Source of the DNA: a virus
Reading direction: 5' to 3' (one strand)
DNA: 64,000 bases
Virus record (IMG/VR): IMGVR_UViG_3300037485_001992
Span: 1-64,000 of that record
Every line of letters starts with the position of its first letter. The first letter of the stretch is position 1. Shown one piece after another: positions 20,594 to 31,080 of the stretch. The notes beneath the pieces are model-generated. The model searched no databases. It was not told where the DNA came from and saw nothing but the letters and a program-made list of their open reading frames with translations. Both the position numbers and the translations under genes were made by a program.

Positions 20594-23500
20594 CTACTCT
20601 GGCGTAGGTTCCTCTGGTGTCTCCTCTTCCGAAGAGTCTGGGGTATAAGCGGGGTCAGGCTTGTACTGACCCACACCCTCCCCACCCATGATTGTTGTTT
20701 CCAGGTCTTGTTTATGTTGAGCTTCCTTCCGCCTTGCTTCTCTCATTTGGTAGAGGAAGGAGAGAGGGATAGCTTTCTCTTTGGCGAGATACTCAAGCAT
20801 ATTATCAGGGGTGAAGTCATAGAGGGTTTCGTGAAGTTCCTTCCTTGGAGTGAGGACGGTGAGGAGCTTGAACATGCTGGCCATGAAGGAGTTTTCCTCT
20901 CCCGCGAGAGGCATTCCTTCTGGCGCCGTCTTGAGATTGAGTTGGTCTTTCTCAGCCATGCCTTGGAGTTCTTGGAGGATGTGTGGATTGCCTCCATCCA
21001 AATAGGCATAGCCAAGCTTCCCAGGAGAGTAGACAAAGTCGCGAAGAAGTGGACCAAGGATGTTTGGTGTCGTTTGCACCGCGAGGTCAATGATTCTCAT
21101 CCAATCGTCGTGGAGCTTCGCGTTGAGCGCGGCTGTGTCCGCCGTTCCGTCACCCGTCGCTGTTGCTAGGGATTTCACGAGACTCGCAGTCCGCCAGAAC
21201 AAATCGAGAAGAATCGCATTCTGCATTGACCCGACCTTGAGGGAGGGTTCCATCTGGTTTTTCGCTTCTTGCTTCGGGTCCTGTCCAACGATGGACTGGA
21301 AGCCAGCCAGAGGAATCATCTTTGTTAGGCTAGTCATACCAGTGGTCTTGCTTGCAGCCAGCCAGAACGAGGATAGTCCATACAGACCTGCTATCGTGGC
21401 CACAGCCACGCCAACGTGGCCCGCGTCCCGTCCCCGTTCCGTCACCAGCGTATGGCCTGCTGCCAGCAGGCGATAGAGCCCTCCTGTGAGCGGGTTGAAG
21501 AACTGGGCGGTACTTGGCAGCATCCGGTCGATGATTCGCACCATGGCGGGCACGTTGCCTGGGTCGTAGCGGGTCAGGGACTGGTGGCAGAAGGCCGTCG
21601 CGAACCGTTCGTATGCCGCTGTGCCCTCCGTTCCCAATTCCTTTACCAATGACATGGCTATCTGGGCAGTGTCTACCCTAGACCCCGTCACTCCTGCAAG
21701 CGGTTTCTCCAAGGCCGCAGCGGCAGCGCGGAACATTGCCCCCTCGCCTTGATCCGAAACAGACCTGGCCGCAGCCCCTGCCGTCTCCCAAATGTTCGCT
21801 GCCTGGCCCAGTACGATGCGATACGTGGTTGAGTCAGCGTTTTCCTTTATTGACCCTTGGATGTGCTCGAAAATAGGGTCAGCGAGTCCCGCAAATCCTG
21901 CGTGAGTTTTCTTCCAAAGAGGTGAGACGTCCCAATTGATTCTCCCCAGTTTCGACTGCATCTTTGCTGATAGTGTGGGGTTGAGCCCAGCAATGAGTTG
22001 TGCGTTTATTTCCGCATACTTTGGCGATGGGACGTTGCCTGCGACTGCTGCCGCTTCTACCATGTCTTCGTTGTTCAAAGCTCGTGCTACCATGCCTTTC
22101 ATGAATCCTGGCACACTGCGGACAAGCGTCTTGAAAGCGTTAGTGGCTTGGAAGGGATTCAACGCCTGCATCTGCGCGTTCTGTCCAAAGTTCTGTGCAG
22201 CTTGCCCAAGACTCACAAGCAAATAGTTTGCTTGGATGAGAGGTGACAAGACCTTCGCGTGCTTAAATCCTGGTAGCTTATTAAAGACGTACTCAAGTGC
22301 ACGTCTGGTATCGGGTCCACTGGTAGAAAGTCCCCCGAGAAAGGAGCGCGTTAAAACTGTAGCGAAGGCTCCGCAACCCGCGTTTTCCATGAGTAACCCC
22401 TTCTCCCAGAGCCGTCTGCGGGGTTCGCGCGAGTGCAAATCTTGGAAGAGCTTGTGGGTCGCAGAGTGGAACAAATCATCGGGGTGCATGAGGTCTGCGA
22501 GCGAATCATTCACCTGGGCCTTCATGTTCTGGCCCGTTTCATTCGTCCTGACTTGGCGACCAAACATAGTGTCCATCGAGCTAAGTGATTCCATATTTGA
22601 CGTGTCGTATGTCACTCTGCTCGTTATTGAGGCATTCGTCTCCAGTCGGGCGGGCTGGTACTCAAGCACCGCCACCCGCGTCCCGTCCCGCGCGTTGAGT
22701 CTGCTGTTGTCGAGGTTCCACTCATTGACTTTCAATTCATCGTGCTTCTGCCAGAGTTGGATATATTTTATTCCCATCTCGTGTGACTCTGAGTCCAAAC
22801 CTTGAACTCTCCAGTAACGTTTCAATGAGTCCGCCATGTCGATTGCTTGGTTGTCAATCTCCCGAGATTTAACACCACCCTTCCACTCTTCCATGATGCG
22901 TGTGAGCGACTCATCGGTCTGACCTTGCGCCACCCACTTGCGAAACACCATTCCAAGTTCTGTCTCGACACCCTTCTGGACGAGGCGACCCTTAATCCCA
23001 CGAAGTCCAATGATGCTCTTCTGAGCCATCTCTATAAATGGTTTGTGACCTTGGAAGTCGATGTAAGACTTGCTTCCCACTTTCAGTGCATCTCGTTCAT
23101 CAAAGAAGCCCATCACAAGCTTATCAGCCCGCGCTTTTCCAATCATCTTCCCCTGCGCCATACGAGACACATCTGCAGCCACCGCATAGCCAGTCTCTTT
23201 CGAAATGACTGTTGCCATGACCTCTTGGTTTGCGATATTAGAGAAGAACTCCAAGTACCTTGGGCTAGCTGAACCTTTCCTGTAGTATTTCGCAAGCTGC
23301 ATGGCTGCGCCTAAATACCCAGACTTATCGAAGTCATTCGAAGGGGTGAGAAACCAAGACGCTACAACTGAAACGTTCAAGTCATTTTTGTCTTTACCCA
23401 GCACGTCAGAGAAGACGTTCTTCAGTTCGTCCATCACGAGTGGTGTCGTGTTCTTAATGAGACCAAAGACGTTTTCTGCCTCCTCAGCCCGTGTCACGAT

Positions 23501-26500
23501 CCAAGTTGGGTCCTTCGCCAGACGGTATCTTTGCACCATGCTACCAGTCATAAACTCAACAAGGTTCTTCGTGTCCTTCTTCGATATTACTCCCGTATCT
23601 GCGTAGCGTTCAGCAAGGTCATAGAGGGCGTATGCCCGTTTGTCGAGTTCACGCTGCATCCGAGACACCTTGAAAGCTTGCCTCATCATCTTCAGGTTTC
23701 GGGCAATGCCTGGGACAGACGCCTTGTCAGACTTGATTTGTGAGTCAAGCAAAGCAATGCTCTTCTTCCACATAGCTCCCTCTGCTGAGAGACCGTAGAG
23801 CGTGTCTGCTGCATTCCCCACCCGTGTCACGAAGCGTTTGTAGTCAGCATTGTTAAACCCATTAAACCCGATCACTTCCTTAACGAACTTCCTATTTTGC
23901 AATAGACGCAAATAGCCAATGGACTCTGGTGAGATTGAGACTGAACCTGTCCGTTCGAGAGAATCTCCAATCTCTTCCGCAATCATCCCAACAACGTTTT
24001 GGTAGTATTTGCTGTCCGTGAGACCTGGCACCTGGTGCTTACCAACTAGCTCTGCGTTCAAGTCTCCTAGCGCCACGCTTGCAGCTTTCGATGGTTTATC
24101 GTAGAGAGCTTCTTTCTGCAGATTTATGCTTCGACTTTTGACGATACGTTCGTCTATCGCTCCACGCTGGATCAAGGCTTCTTGCATAGATGCCTTAATC
24201 TCCTGACCCTTCCTGGCCGTGTAGCCAACGTCCTCAAGTTGCTTTTGTATCTTTGCTGGAAAAAGTAGCATCTCTGACTTGGCGATTGTCCCACCTTTGT
24301 TCACTCTGTCAATGATGTCTTGAAGCTGTTGCTTCCTATTTTCTGGGAAGCTAGGGTCTTGGAGATACATTGATAACTTGTCGAGCTTCGAGGGACGGGG
24401 GCGAGCCGCCCCTTCCGGAGTGGGAGAGGTGAGCTTGAGAGATTGATCCAAATCATTACTTGCCCCAGCCATTGACTTGAGTTGCCTGTCGATGAATTCT
24501 GCGTCAAGAGAAGTCTTGAAACGGTATTGGCGCAGCTTTTCCTCCTGCAGCATCTTCGTCATGCGAAGCTCAGCAGAATTCATCCCAATCACTTTTCTCT
24601 TACCCTGCATTGAGGTATAGAGACCAATATCCTCCATAGCCAAGTTTACAATGTTTTTTATCTCTTGTGGTCCACCGACTTTGAGTAACTTTTCTGCAGA
24701 TTTGGTCGGGGATATTCCTGCTAGTTCTGTGTCGAACACAGATGTAACGTTAGTCCTACCAAGCTTCTCGACGGCTTGGAAGTGCTTAGCGAACTCTGGT
24801 TTATTCCCTACGAGGTCCATGAGTTCTGCGAGTATCCGTGGGTTTGAAGCGTCTGCAGCTGCAGCAGCGACCTTCAGATAGTCTTGCATGAAAACACGGT
24901 AGGGGAGATTGTCAGAGCCTGAAGTGAAGAGGCCCTCCATGGTATCAGCGAGGAACTCTCCACCCGCAAGTTTGAAGCCTTTGACCTCTTCGCCACGAAG
25001 CACGCGAATGAGGGATTCCGTGTCATTCAAAACGTGGTTTGGGATTTGCGGAAGTTGCTGAGATAAGTTAGACGATGCCTCAATCTTATTCTTCAACATT
25101 GTGTACTGGGAGCTATCACCTTGGTTCTTGAGTTTCTTTTGGTCCGCCGAGGAGCGAGAGACCTGGTCGTCAAGAAGCTTCTGCATCATCTGCTTGTTTG
25201 TGCGACCCACAGGAGTGATGCCATCTGGGTCTCCACCCGTGGATAACATATCGAGATACCCACGCAGCTTCGGGCTCTTTGAGCCTTCCTCCAGCAGCAT
25301 CTCCATGGCCTCAGGAGGGAGTTGACCAGCCTTGATTTTTGTCTGAGTTTCAGAAACCATCTTACGAAGTTCCAAACCATTGATGGTATTCTGTCTGAAC
25401 TCTTCGTAAGGAACACCTTCTGGCAGATGGGTATCGACGTACTTCTTCACGAAGGAAGGAAGCTTGTCATACTCAGGTGTGCGGAGGATGGCCTTCATTG
25501 GGTCACGCGCGCGGTAGATTGCTGCCATGGCAGGTTCAACGAGAGCGAAGGTACCACCAAGCGCCACTCCGCCCACGAATGCCTCTCGCTCCGTCCCCTC
25601 GGGGGCGCCCACCGCTCCAAGGACCGCAGGGGTCAGAACCTTCGTCGCTGCCTTCCCCGAGATGGCGAGTCCCTTCGCAAGAGCCGGGGAGGTCTTCTCC
25701 AGTTCCGCAAGCTTCAAAGTTAACTTAGGTGATACTCTTGTAACACCTTGGACCGCTCCCTCAATGACTTGTCCAGGTTTGCCAAGGGCCTCAAGAACCT
25801 TGCCCGTTTTAGACGCAAGGCTCGTCGCTTTGGCCCCGGCGCTTAGGCCCTTACCCAGCATCTTCAACGAGCCGCCTGCCGGGACGAACATGGAGGCGAT
25901 GCTCTGCCAGTTTTCCATCGCCTGGGATTCGACCTGGCCCTTTTGGGAGTCGAGGATTGCCCTCCACCCCTCGCGTTCAAGCTCTTGCGCCGAGTCGCCG
26001 CGGTGAGCGTCTTTCACCTCAACACCATTGGCGTAGGCCGTGTCGCCGTCCCACACGATGTCGATGGGGATAGGGATGTTCTGGGTATTCTTGAGGAGAT
26101 CAAGCTTCTCGTCCGTCGTCATCTTTGTGAGCTTCCACGACGGGAGGTTGAAGGCAGCTTCATCCACCACCCGTGCCACGCGCTTCGCCATCGCACCAGC
26201 GTCTGTGTCATCAGCCATGACTCCACCACGCGCGCCAAGGATATTGCGCCAGACTTCTTTCGAAACGTGTGTGCGCTGTTCTGCGTAGTTGAGCATGAGT
26301 TCGTTTTGCTGATAGCGGGGAAGGTCTGACACGGCCACCGCTTCGGGGTCGATGAGGCCGTACTTGTCTATGATGGGCTTAGAAAGGATGCGCTTCACGT
26401 TTTCCGTGACGTCTTTGTCTGTCCCCGAGATGCCCGATTGCTTCTTTCCCTCTGCAAACTGCGTCACGTTTTGGATGATGGAACCGAGGAACGTGAGAGG

Positions 26501-27031
26501 AGAGAAGGCTTCGCTCCTTCCCTCCATCGCCACGTTCACGTCGAGAGGGAAGGAGGATTCAGTCTTCCCCAGACGTGCGAAGGTCTTGCCCACTGCGCCA
26601 AGGAACGAAGGCTCTGTCCACCCTTCTTTTTGTTTGAAAGCTTCAATCTCTCCGCTCCCCGCGCCACGACTTTCCATCTCTTTGACGGCTGCTGCGATGC
26701 GCTCGTTTGTGGTGATGCGATTGAGGAGTTCCTTTCGTTTGGCGTCTGCTGCAAGCACATCTTTTTGTAAGTCACCAGCGTGCTTCTCGTTAATGGCCTT
26801 ATCTGAAAGCTTCGTTGTGTCGAGTGGCTCTGCAGAATTAGGTTCATAATTGAGAAGTTTCTGAACTTCAGGGCTCGCCGCCGGCACGGGCTTTTTAGCC
26901 GGTGCTGACGGTTCATAATCGAGAAGAGACTGAAGTTCAGGGTCCACAGGTGCAGGAGTTTCTGTTGCGGGTGGCTCATATTTGAGCAAGTCATTAAGCT
27001 CCCCCGGTGAGAGGGACATCTCGTTTGCCAC
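20594..27031 (-). CDS. very large internal virion (ejection) protein, 2145 aa
   Basis: GTG at 27031 has GGAGG 8 nt upstream. The N-terminus carries three copies of E-[LV]-x2-LL-x-YEP at residues 11-20, 32-41 and 55-64, separated by proline/alanine-rich linkers. The body is mostly helical, with Ala/Gly-rich amphipathic segments and one hydrophobic stretch around residue 1900 (VAVATIAGLYGLSSFWLAA). Being last in the virion operon after adaptor, nozzle and other coiled proteins, and of this size, it fits an internal core/ejection protein as in T7 or N4-like podoviruses. No RNA polymerase motifs were found. Function inferred from position, size and composition. Confidence 0.65.
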   Translation of the reverse strand: MANEMSLSPGELNDLLKYEPPATETPAPVDPELQSLLDYEPSAPAKKPVPAASPEVQKLLNYEPNSAEPLDTTKLSDKAINEKHAGDLQKDVLAADAKRKELLNRITTNERIAAAVKEMESRGAGSGEIEAFKQKEGWTEPSFLGAVGKTFARLGKTESSFPLDVNVAMEGRSEAFSPLTFLGSIIQNVTQFAEGKKQSGISGTDKDVTENVKRILSKPIIDKYGLIDPEAVAVSDLPRYQQNELMLNYAEQRTHVSKEVWRNILGARGGVMADDTDAGAMAKRVARVVDEAAFNLPSWKLTKMTTDEKLDLLKNTQNIPIPIDIVWDGDTAYANGVEVKDAHRGDSAQELEREGWRAILDSQKGQVESQAMENWQSIASMFVPAGGSLKMLGKGLSAGAKATSLASKTGKVLEALGKPGQVIEGAVQGVTRVSPKLTLKLAELEKTSPALAKGLAISGKAATKVLTPAVLGAVGAPEGTEREAFVGGVALGGTFALVEPAMAAIYRARDPMKAILRTPEYDKLPSFVKKYVDTHLPEGVPYEEFRQNTINGLELRKMVSETQTKIKAGQLPPEAMEMLLEEGSKSPKLRGYLDMLSTGGDPDGITPVGRTNKQMMQKLLDDQVSRSSADQKKLKNQGDSSQYTMLKNKIEASSNLSQQLPQIPNHVLNDTESLIRVLRGEEVKGFKLAGGEFLADTMEGLFTSGSDNLPYRVFMQDYLKVAAAAADASNPRILAELMDLVGNKPEFAKHFQAVEKLGRTNVTSVFDTELAGISPTKSAEKLLKVGGPQEIKNIVNLAMEDIGLYTSMQGKRKVIGMNSAELRMTKMLQEEKLRQYRFKTSLDAEFIDRQLKSMAGASNDLDQSLKLTSPTPEGAARPRPSKLDKLSMYLQDPSFPENRKQQLQDIIDRVNKGGTIAKSEMLLFPAKIQKQLEDVGYTARKGQEIKASMQEALIQRGAIDERIVKSRSINLQKEALYDKPSKAASVALGDLNAELVGKHQVPGLTDSKYYQNVVGMIAEEIGDSLERTGSVSISPESIGYLRLLQNRKFVKEVIGFNGFNNADYKRFVTRVGNAADTLYGLSAEGAMWKKSIALLDSQIKSDKASVPGIARNLKMMRQAFKVSRMQRELDKRAYALYDLAERYADTGVISKKDTKNLVEFMTGSMVQRYRLAKDPTWIVTRAEEAENVFGLIKNTTPLVMDELKNVFSDVLGKDKNDLNVSVVASWFLTPSNDFDKSGYLGAAMQLAKYYRKGSASPRYLEFFSNIANQEVMATVISKETGYAVAADVSRMAQGKMIGKARADKLVMGFFDERDALKVGSKSYIDFQGHKPFIEMAQKSIIGLRGIKGRLVQKGVETELGMVFRKWVAQGQTDESLTRIMEEWKGGVKSREIDNQAIDMADSLKRYWRVQGLDSESHEMGIKYIQLWQKHDELKVNEWNLDNSRLNARDGTRVAVLEYQPARLETNASITSRVTYDTSNMESLSSMDTMFGRQVRTNETGQNMKAQVNDSLADLMHPDDLFHSATHKLFQDLHSREPRRRLWEKGLLMENAGCGAFATVLTRSFLGGLSTSGPDTRRALEYVFNKLPGFKHAKVLSPLIQANYLLVSLGQAAQNFGQNAQMQALNPFQATNAFKTLVRSVPGFMKGMVARALNNEDMVEAAAVAGNVPSPKYAEINAQLIAGLNPTLSAKMQSKLGRINWDVSPLWKKTHAGFAGLADPIFEHIQGSIKENADSTTYRIVLGQAANIWETAGAAARSVSDQGEGAMFRAAAAALEKPLAGVTGSRVDTAQIAMSLVKELGTEGTAAYERFATAFCHQSLTRYDPGNVPAMVRIIDRMLPSTAQFFNPLTGGLYRLLAAGHTLVTERGRDAGHVGVAVATIAGLYGLSSFWLAASKTTGMTSLTKMIPLAGFQSIVGQDPKQEAKNQMEPSLKVGSMQNAILLDLFWRTASLVKSLATATGDGTADTAALNAKLHDDWMRIIDLAVQTTPNILGPLLRDFVYSPGKLGYAYLDGGNPHILQELQGMAEKDQLNLKTAPEGMPLAGEENSFMASMFKLLTVLTPRKELHETLYDFTPDNMLEYLAKEKAIPLSFLYQMREARRKEAQHKQDLETTIMGGEGVGQYKPDPAYTPDSSEEETPEEPTPE

Positions 27032-27032
27032 G

Positions 27033-29162
27033 TTACTTTCCTCCGATTTTCTTCTTCAGGTCTGCAATCTTCTCTCTGATTTGCGCTTTCACATACGGAT
27101 GCTTTTCCGTTGCGAGGGCTGCTTCGAGCTTCGCAATCACGTCTTGCGGAGTCTGGGTCGGTGCAGACGTTGGTGCGGGAGCAGGCGCAGCAGGTGCTGC
27201 ATCTTGCCTGTTTTGCATTGGCACATCACCACGCGGCCCCTTCTCGACACGCTTCTCCTTGTGGTAGACGGGCCACAGTGCAGACCCTGGTGTTCTCGCC
27301 ATTGTGTCAAGCGTTGCTGAGATGTTCTCAAGCTCTTCGAAAGAGTTGATGTGGGGAAGAGCAGTTTGGAGGTGAGCTGCGAAGGCAGCATTTGTTCCCT
27401 TCATGTCTTTCGGTGCTCCCGATCGCAAGACACCCACTTCGCGAAGGACAGCCTCTTTTGCTTTAGCCAAGTCCCCTCGCTTCTTCGCTTCTGCGTAGAT
27501 TGAATTCCCCGTGAGCTTTCCTTGGTACGCTGCCCCGTAGCTTCTTGCAGCTTCGAAACCCTTGCGAAGTCCCGTATCCTCCTCAGAAGTCGTCGTTCCA
27601 CCCTCTGGCCCAGCTGCGAGCTTCTTGTCTGCGATTCTCTCTGCGCTTTCCCGACCAAGCCTATTTTGGTCGTTCTGGTTGAGTCTGGCGAGATTCTTCT
27701 CAAGGGCCTCAGCTTGGAGGTCCATCTTCTTGATGCGTTCTGCGTTATCAAGCTTATCAAGCTCGAAACCAATCTTCTCAGGAGAGATGAAGTCGACACC
27801 TTCGGTTCCACCACTTGTTTGAATCTTCTTCGTGAGGTCAAGGATGCGGAAGAGTCTATCCTGACCATCCTTGTTGAGACTCATGGCCATGTTGATGGTT
27901 TTCTCGCGTCCTGCGAGTTTCAGAGCCTGCTGCTCTTTGATGTCCTTCTCACGCGACGAGATGTCACCCGACTCGGCAGCAAACTTCTTTTCGGCATTCT
28001 GGGCCTGCATATCTCCAATCCCAGATGGAGCGTACTCATAGTATTTGCCTACGGGAGTTCCCGTCGCGAATCCTGCCACGCCACCCGCAATCTTTCCAAG
28101 GTTGTTGGCGATGGCGTCGATAAACTTGCTTCGTTCTCCCCTATCAAGTCCTTGTGTGTAGCGAGAAAGAGCGTCACGTTTCTCTTGCTTCAATGCGTCT
28201 TGCTCTGGGGTGTTCTTGCCAATATTCCCGATCTCAGCAAGGTACTCTTGATACCTTCTTTGTGTTTCCTCTTCGCCCGTCTTCCCTGCAGCTTCTGCCT
28301 CTGCGAGCTTTTCTTTGTCGACAATGGGCTCTTGGAGAGAACTGGTCTTCGAGTAACGGCTCTCCCAAGGAATGCCTCGACCCGTTGGGTCTTTCGCTCC
28401 GTCAAGCGCCGGGGGAGGCGCTTCGCCTCTCACCCGGGCAAGAGGGTCCGTCACTTCGACTGTCTTGCTCTGGGCGGATTGAACAAGCGATGGGTCTTCT
28501 TGCGCTCCATAGTCCGTCTTCTTGAATTTCCCGAGCGGGTCGACAGGCTGCACAGGCGCCTGAGTCTCGATCTGCATGGTAGGCGTTTCGGGAATCTTGT
28601 CCTCAGGCTTCACGCCTTTCATTTCGTCGAAGGTGTTGCCCATTCCGCTCATGTCAAACGCACCAAGGCCAGAAGCTTTGGCTTCAGGAGGAGCGACAGG
28701 TGGCATGGGTTTCTTCTGAGCCATCTTCTTCTTGAGGCGGTTCTGAAGCGGAGCATTCTGCTGCGCCAGCTGCTTGCCTGAGGGAGCACTTGCTGCGCCC
28801 ATCCGTGGAGCTTCCATGTCTGGCATAGCCGTGTCACTGCGGAGCGGAACCTTGTGCTCGCCACCAGGCTTGAAGAAGTTTGGCTCAGTCTTCTCAAACA
28901 GGTTTGGAAGCTGGTTCTGCCCTTGCGCGGGAGGGGTGAAAGGCTTTGCTCCATTGCGCGCAAGGATGCTTGCTGTGTCTCGCGGCCCGGGCTTCCCAGC
29001 CCCGTTGGCGCGCAGCACGTCAGCAGTGCTCGTTGCCTCGTAGCGATAGACTGGTGCGCCTTGGAACGTGCCCACAGGCACTGCTTTGAAGCCTGGCTTG
29101 TCCGTTGAAGGAGCCGTCCGCAGCACTCGTTTTCCACTCTCGTCAATCACGTAAAATCTCAT
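27033..29162 (-). CDS. putative internal virion protein, 709 aa
   Basis: ATG at 29162 is preferred over GTG at 29171 because GAGGTG lies 6 nt before it. The first 300 residues are low-complexity (Pro, Gly, Ala, Lys), with the remainder largely helical and charged, including long coiled-coil-like runs (residues 280-520). The end reads KIADLKKKIGGK, whose codons provide GGAGG for the 2145-aa gene. Neighbouring genes and composition suggest a core or ejection protein. No family recognised. Confidence 0.6.
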   Translation of the reverse strand: MRFYVIDESGKRVLRTAPSTDKPGFKAVPVGTFQGAPVYRYEATSTADVLRANGAGKPGPRDTASILARNGAKPFTPPAQGQNQLPNLFEKTEPNFFKPGGEHKVPLRSDTAMPDMEAPRMGAASAPSGKQLAQQNAPLQNRLKKKMAQKKPMPPVAPPEAKASGLGAFDMSGMGNTFDEMKGVKPEDKIPETPTMQIETQAPVQPVDPLGKFKKTDYGAQEDPSLVQSAQSKTVEVTDPLARVRGEAPPPALDGAKDPTGRGIPWESRYSKTSSLQEPIVDKEKLAEAEAAGKTGEEETQRRYQEYLAEIGNIGKNTPEQDALKQEKRDALSRYTQGLDRGERSKFIDAIANNLGKIAGGVAGFATGTPVGKYYEYAPSGIGDMQAQNAEKKFAAESGDISSREKDIKEQQALKLAGREKTINMAMSLNKDGQDRLFRILDLTKKIQTSGGTEGVDFISPEKIGFELDKLDNAERIKKMDLQAEALEKNLARLNQNDQNRLGRESAERIADKKLAAGPEGGTTTSEEDTGLRKGFEAARSYGAAYQGKLTGNSIYAEAKKRGDLAKAKEAVLREVGVLRSGAPKDMKGTNAAFAAHLQTALPHINSFEELENISATLDTMARTPGSALWPVYHKEKRVEKGPRGDVPMQNRQDAAPAAPAPAPTSAPTQTPQDVIAKLEAALATEKHPYVKAQIREKIADLKKKIGGK

Positions 29163-29172
29163 GTGTGTCACC

Positions 29173-29949
29173 TCAATTCATGAACGAGGAAATGGCAGAA
29201 GATGCGGTCCCCGCCACACCTGCCGTGATGTCTGCGATAGCCTTTGCGCGAATCTGATCTTTGAGTGCTGCCTTCTGCTCCTCGAGGAGAGCCTCCATCC
29301 GGGCCTTCGCTCCGGCAATGTTTCCCTTCTTGAGCATAACTTCGAACTCCCCCATCGACCTTTGAAGAGCTTCGTCAGCTGCGTATTTTCGTTTGATGGC
29401 GCGCTGCTCAAGGTCGATTTGAAGGCGCTGCAAGTCCGCAGCTGATTCTCGTCCCGCCGCAAAATCCTCTTTGAGCTTTGCGAGAGAGTAGTCAGCAAGC
29501 GCAGAGTTCTCGTGAAAGATGAGTTCGCGCGCCGTCATGCCTTCGCTAAATGCCTTGTCAGCCACCGCCCGCGCCAGGCGCTGGGTGTTGGATTCAAGGC
29601 CCCGCTGCGTGTTGCCCACGGCTTGCTCACTCCTGGCACTCGCAATGGCTTGCTCCATCCCTGCGCCCGTGACGTCTTGCTGGTCGCGCGCCTGGGCTTG
29701 CTCTCCAAGCTGTGTCATGGCTGCAGGTGCAGCTTGCTGAATGATACCAAGACTCCCGAGCCCCTGCAGCTGCGGAGAGCCACGCACGGTCTGAGCTTGC
29801 TGCCCCGTTGCTGCCATCGTCTGCCGCTTCGACTCGTCACGGTCTGCTTTCTGTTGCTCAGTGAGCATAGGGTCTTGGTTGAGGAAATCTCCAAGCACCC
29901 TCTTTCGACTCGCCACCCTTTCCTCTGGGGTGATGTAAGAATCAACCAT
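29173..29949 (-). CDS. putative internal virion protein, 258 aa
   Basis: ATG at 29949. Gln- and Ala-rich helical protein (residues 20-240), beginning MVDSYITPEERVASRK and ending with a small hydrophobic stretch (IADITAGVAGTASSAISSF) that may touch membrane. The size and Ala/Gln-rich helicity resemble gp14-like inner core proteins of podoviruses. Overlaps the 114-aa gene upstream by 8 nt. Confidence 0.55.
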   Translation of the reverse strand: MVDSYITPEERVASRKRVLGDFLNQDPMLTEQQKADRDESKRQTMAATGQQAQTVRGSPQLQGLGSLGIIQQAAPAAMTQLGEQAQARDQQDVTGAGMEQAIASARSEQAVGNTQRGLESNTQRLARAVADKAFSEGMTARELIFHENSALADYSLAKLKEDFAAGRESAADLQRLQIDLEQRAIKRKYAADEALQRSMGEFEVMLKKGNIAGAKARMEALLEEQKAALKDQIRAKAIADITAGVAGTASSAISSFMN

Positions 29950-30286
29950 AAATCAGTTCACCCCTCTGCTTCGCTTGTGCGTTGTCGAAGCGCCTGGTTC
30001 TCCCGCGCAGGCTTTGCTGAAAGCGTTTTTGCGGGATCATCTCGGGGGAGATTTCTTGCACAGGAGCATTCACGCTTCGTGGCAGAGCTTCATCGAGAGG
30101 TGGATTTTCGTAAGCTTGCTGGTCGAAACCAGGAAGCATATTCGCGTTCACCTGTGGCTCATTTGCTTGTGGCTGAGGAGAAAATTGTTGGTCGAGAGGC
30201 GACACAATCTGCTCCTGGCTCCAAGCCTTGTCATACGCTTCTGGGTTCTTCATCTTCTTCATAATTGCCATCAATCTTGCTCTCAT
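29942..30286 (-). CDS. hypothetical virion-operon protein, 114 aa
   Basis: ATG at 30286 overlaps the upstream stop (ATGA) with CGGAGG upstream; the longer open frame has an Arg/Trp-rich shadow-like extension. Met/Gln/Pro-rich and probably flexible, with no recognisable domain. It sits between two membrane-active-looking virion genes, so a core-associated or chaperone role is possible. Confidence 0.55.
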   Translation of the reverse strand: MRARLMAIMKKMKNPEAYDKAWSQEQIVSPLDQQFSPQPQANEPQVNANMLPGFDQQAYENPPLDEALPRSVNAPVQEISPEMIPQKRFQQSLRGRTRRFDNAQAKQRGELIYG

Positions 30287-31071
30287 TGTGCCTCCGAAGC
30301 TTTGCCAATGCCTGTTCCAATCGCCGCTCCTGCGCCTACGCCGTAAGCTGCGCCTGTCGGGCCTCCTGCGTACCAACCGATGACTGCGCCTGCCACACCA
30401 CCAAGGCCACCCATCAGAAGCCCAGTATTTGCTGCAGCCGACTCCATCCCACGCTGAGTCTTGGACCAACCAATTTGCGAGTCAATCTTGTAGTCTTCCA
30501 AGTCCTCGTTGAGTTGGTTGATGAGGAGTTTGAAGTATTGGTCGACGTCTTGCATCTTGAGTTGATGGTTGAAAGCCATGTTTTGGAGGGCTTCTTCTGC
30601 CACACCCTTGCGCCACAAACTTGCCATCGCGTCGTCGCGTTCCGCTTGGTTCTTGAAGAGGCCAAAGTCAAATTCGTTTTTCTTTTGCTCAAGCCCAGCC
30701 ATCGACTCCTTAACGTTCTGGCCCAAGGTGAGTGACGTTTGGGCTTGCTGCTGAGCGGCATCTGCATTCACGTTTCGGTATTTGGAATAAGCGTCTGTGA
30801 GCGTGTTCTGCACGTTGGCGTTGCGCTCGTCGATTTGATTCGAGAGACCAAACGCATTCCCCGCCGCCTGTTGCCGTCGCTGATTCTCTGCGCCGACCCA
30901 CTGGTTCCTCACACCTTGGCGCTGGAAGCGGTTGAGGCCCGTGACTGGGCCTCCCGTCACCTGGCGCTGCACTGCCTGTTGCCCCGCTTCCAAATCGCGC
31001 AGCTCGTCATCTGCCTCTTTCGGGTTTCTCATTTGCGTGCTTTTCAGTACGTCTGAAGTGTACGTTGCCAT
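30283..31071 (-). CDS. putative inner virion protein with C-terminal glycine-zipper membrane segment, 262 aa
   Basis: ATG at 31071 is 5 nt after GGAG. Residues 1-190 are Gln/Asn-rich helices; residues 205-255 are a Gly/Ala-rich hydrophobic stretch (LLMGGLGGVAGAVIGWYAGG then GAAYGVGAGAAIGTGIG), a glycine-zipper pattern common in phage DNA-ejection and pore-forming proteins. Likely helps form the channel across the inner membrane during infection. Inferred, not proven. Confidence 0.62.
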   Translation of the reverse strand: MATYTSDVLKSTQMRNPKEADDELRDLEAGQQAVQRQVTGGPVTGLNRFQRQGVRNQWVGAENQRRQQAAGNAFGLSNQIDERNANVQNTLTDAYSKYRNVNADAAQQQAQTSLTLGQNVKESMAGLEQKKNEFDFGLFKNQAERDDAMASLWRKGVAEEALQNMAFNHQLKMQDVDQYFKLLINQLNEDLEDYKIDSQIGWSKTQRGMESAAANTGLLMGGLGGVAGAVIGWYAGGPTGAAYGVGAGAAIGTGIGKASEAQ

Positions 31072-31080
31072 CACGTCTCC

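Noticed and set aside
20594-27031. N4-type virion RNA polymerase in the 2145-aa protein
   Set aside because: Size and position are suggestive, but no single-subunit RNA polymerase motifs A-C could be found.
27522-28781. 419-aa plus-strand open frame
   Set aside because: Antisense to the 709-aa virion gene with Leu/Arg/Ser-rich shadow composition and no ribosome site.
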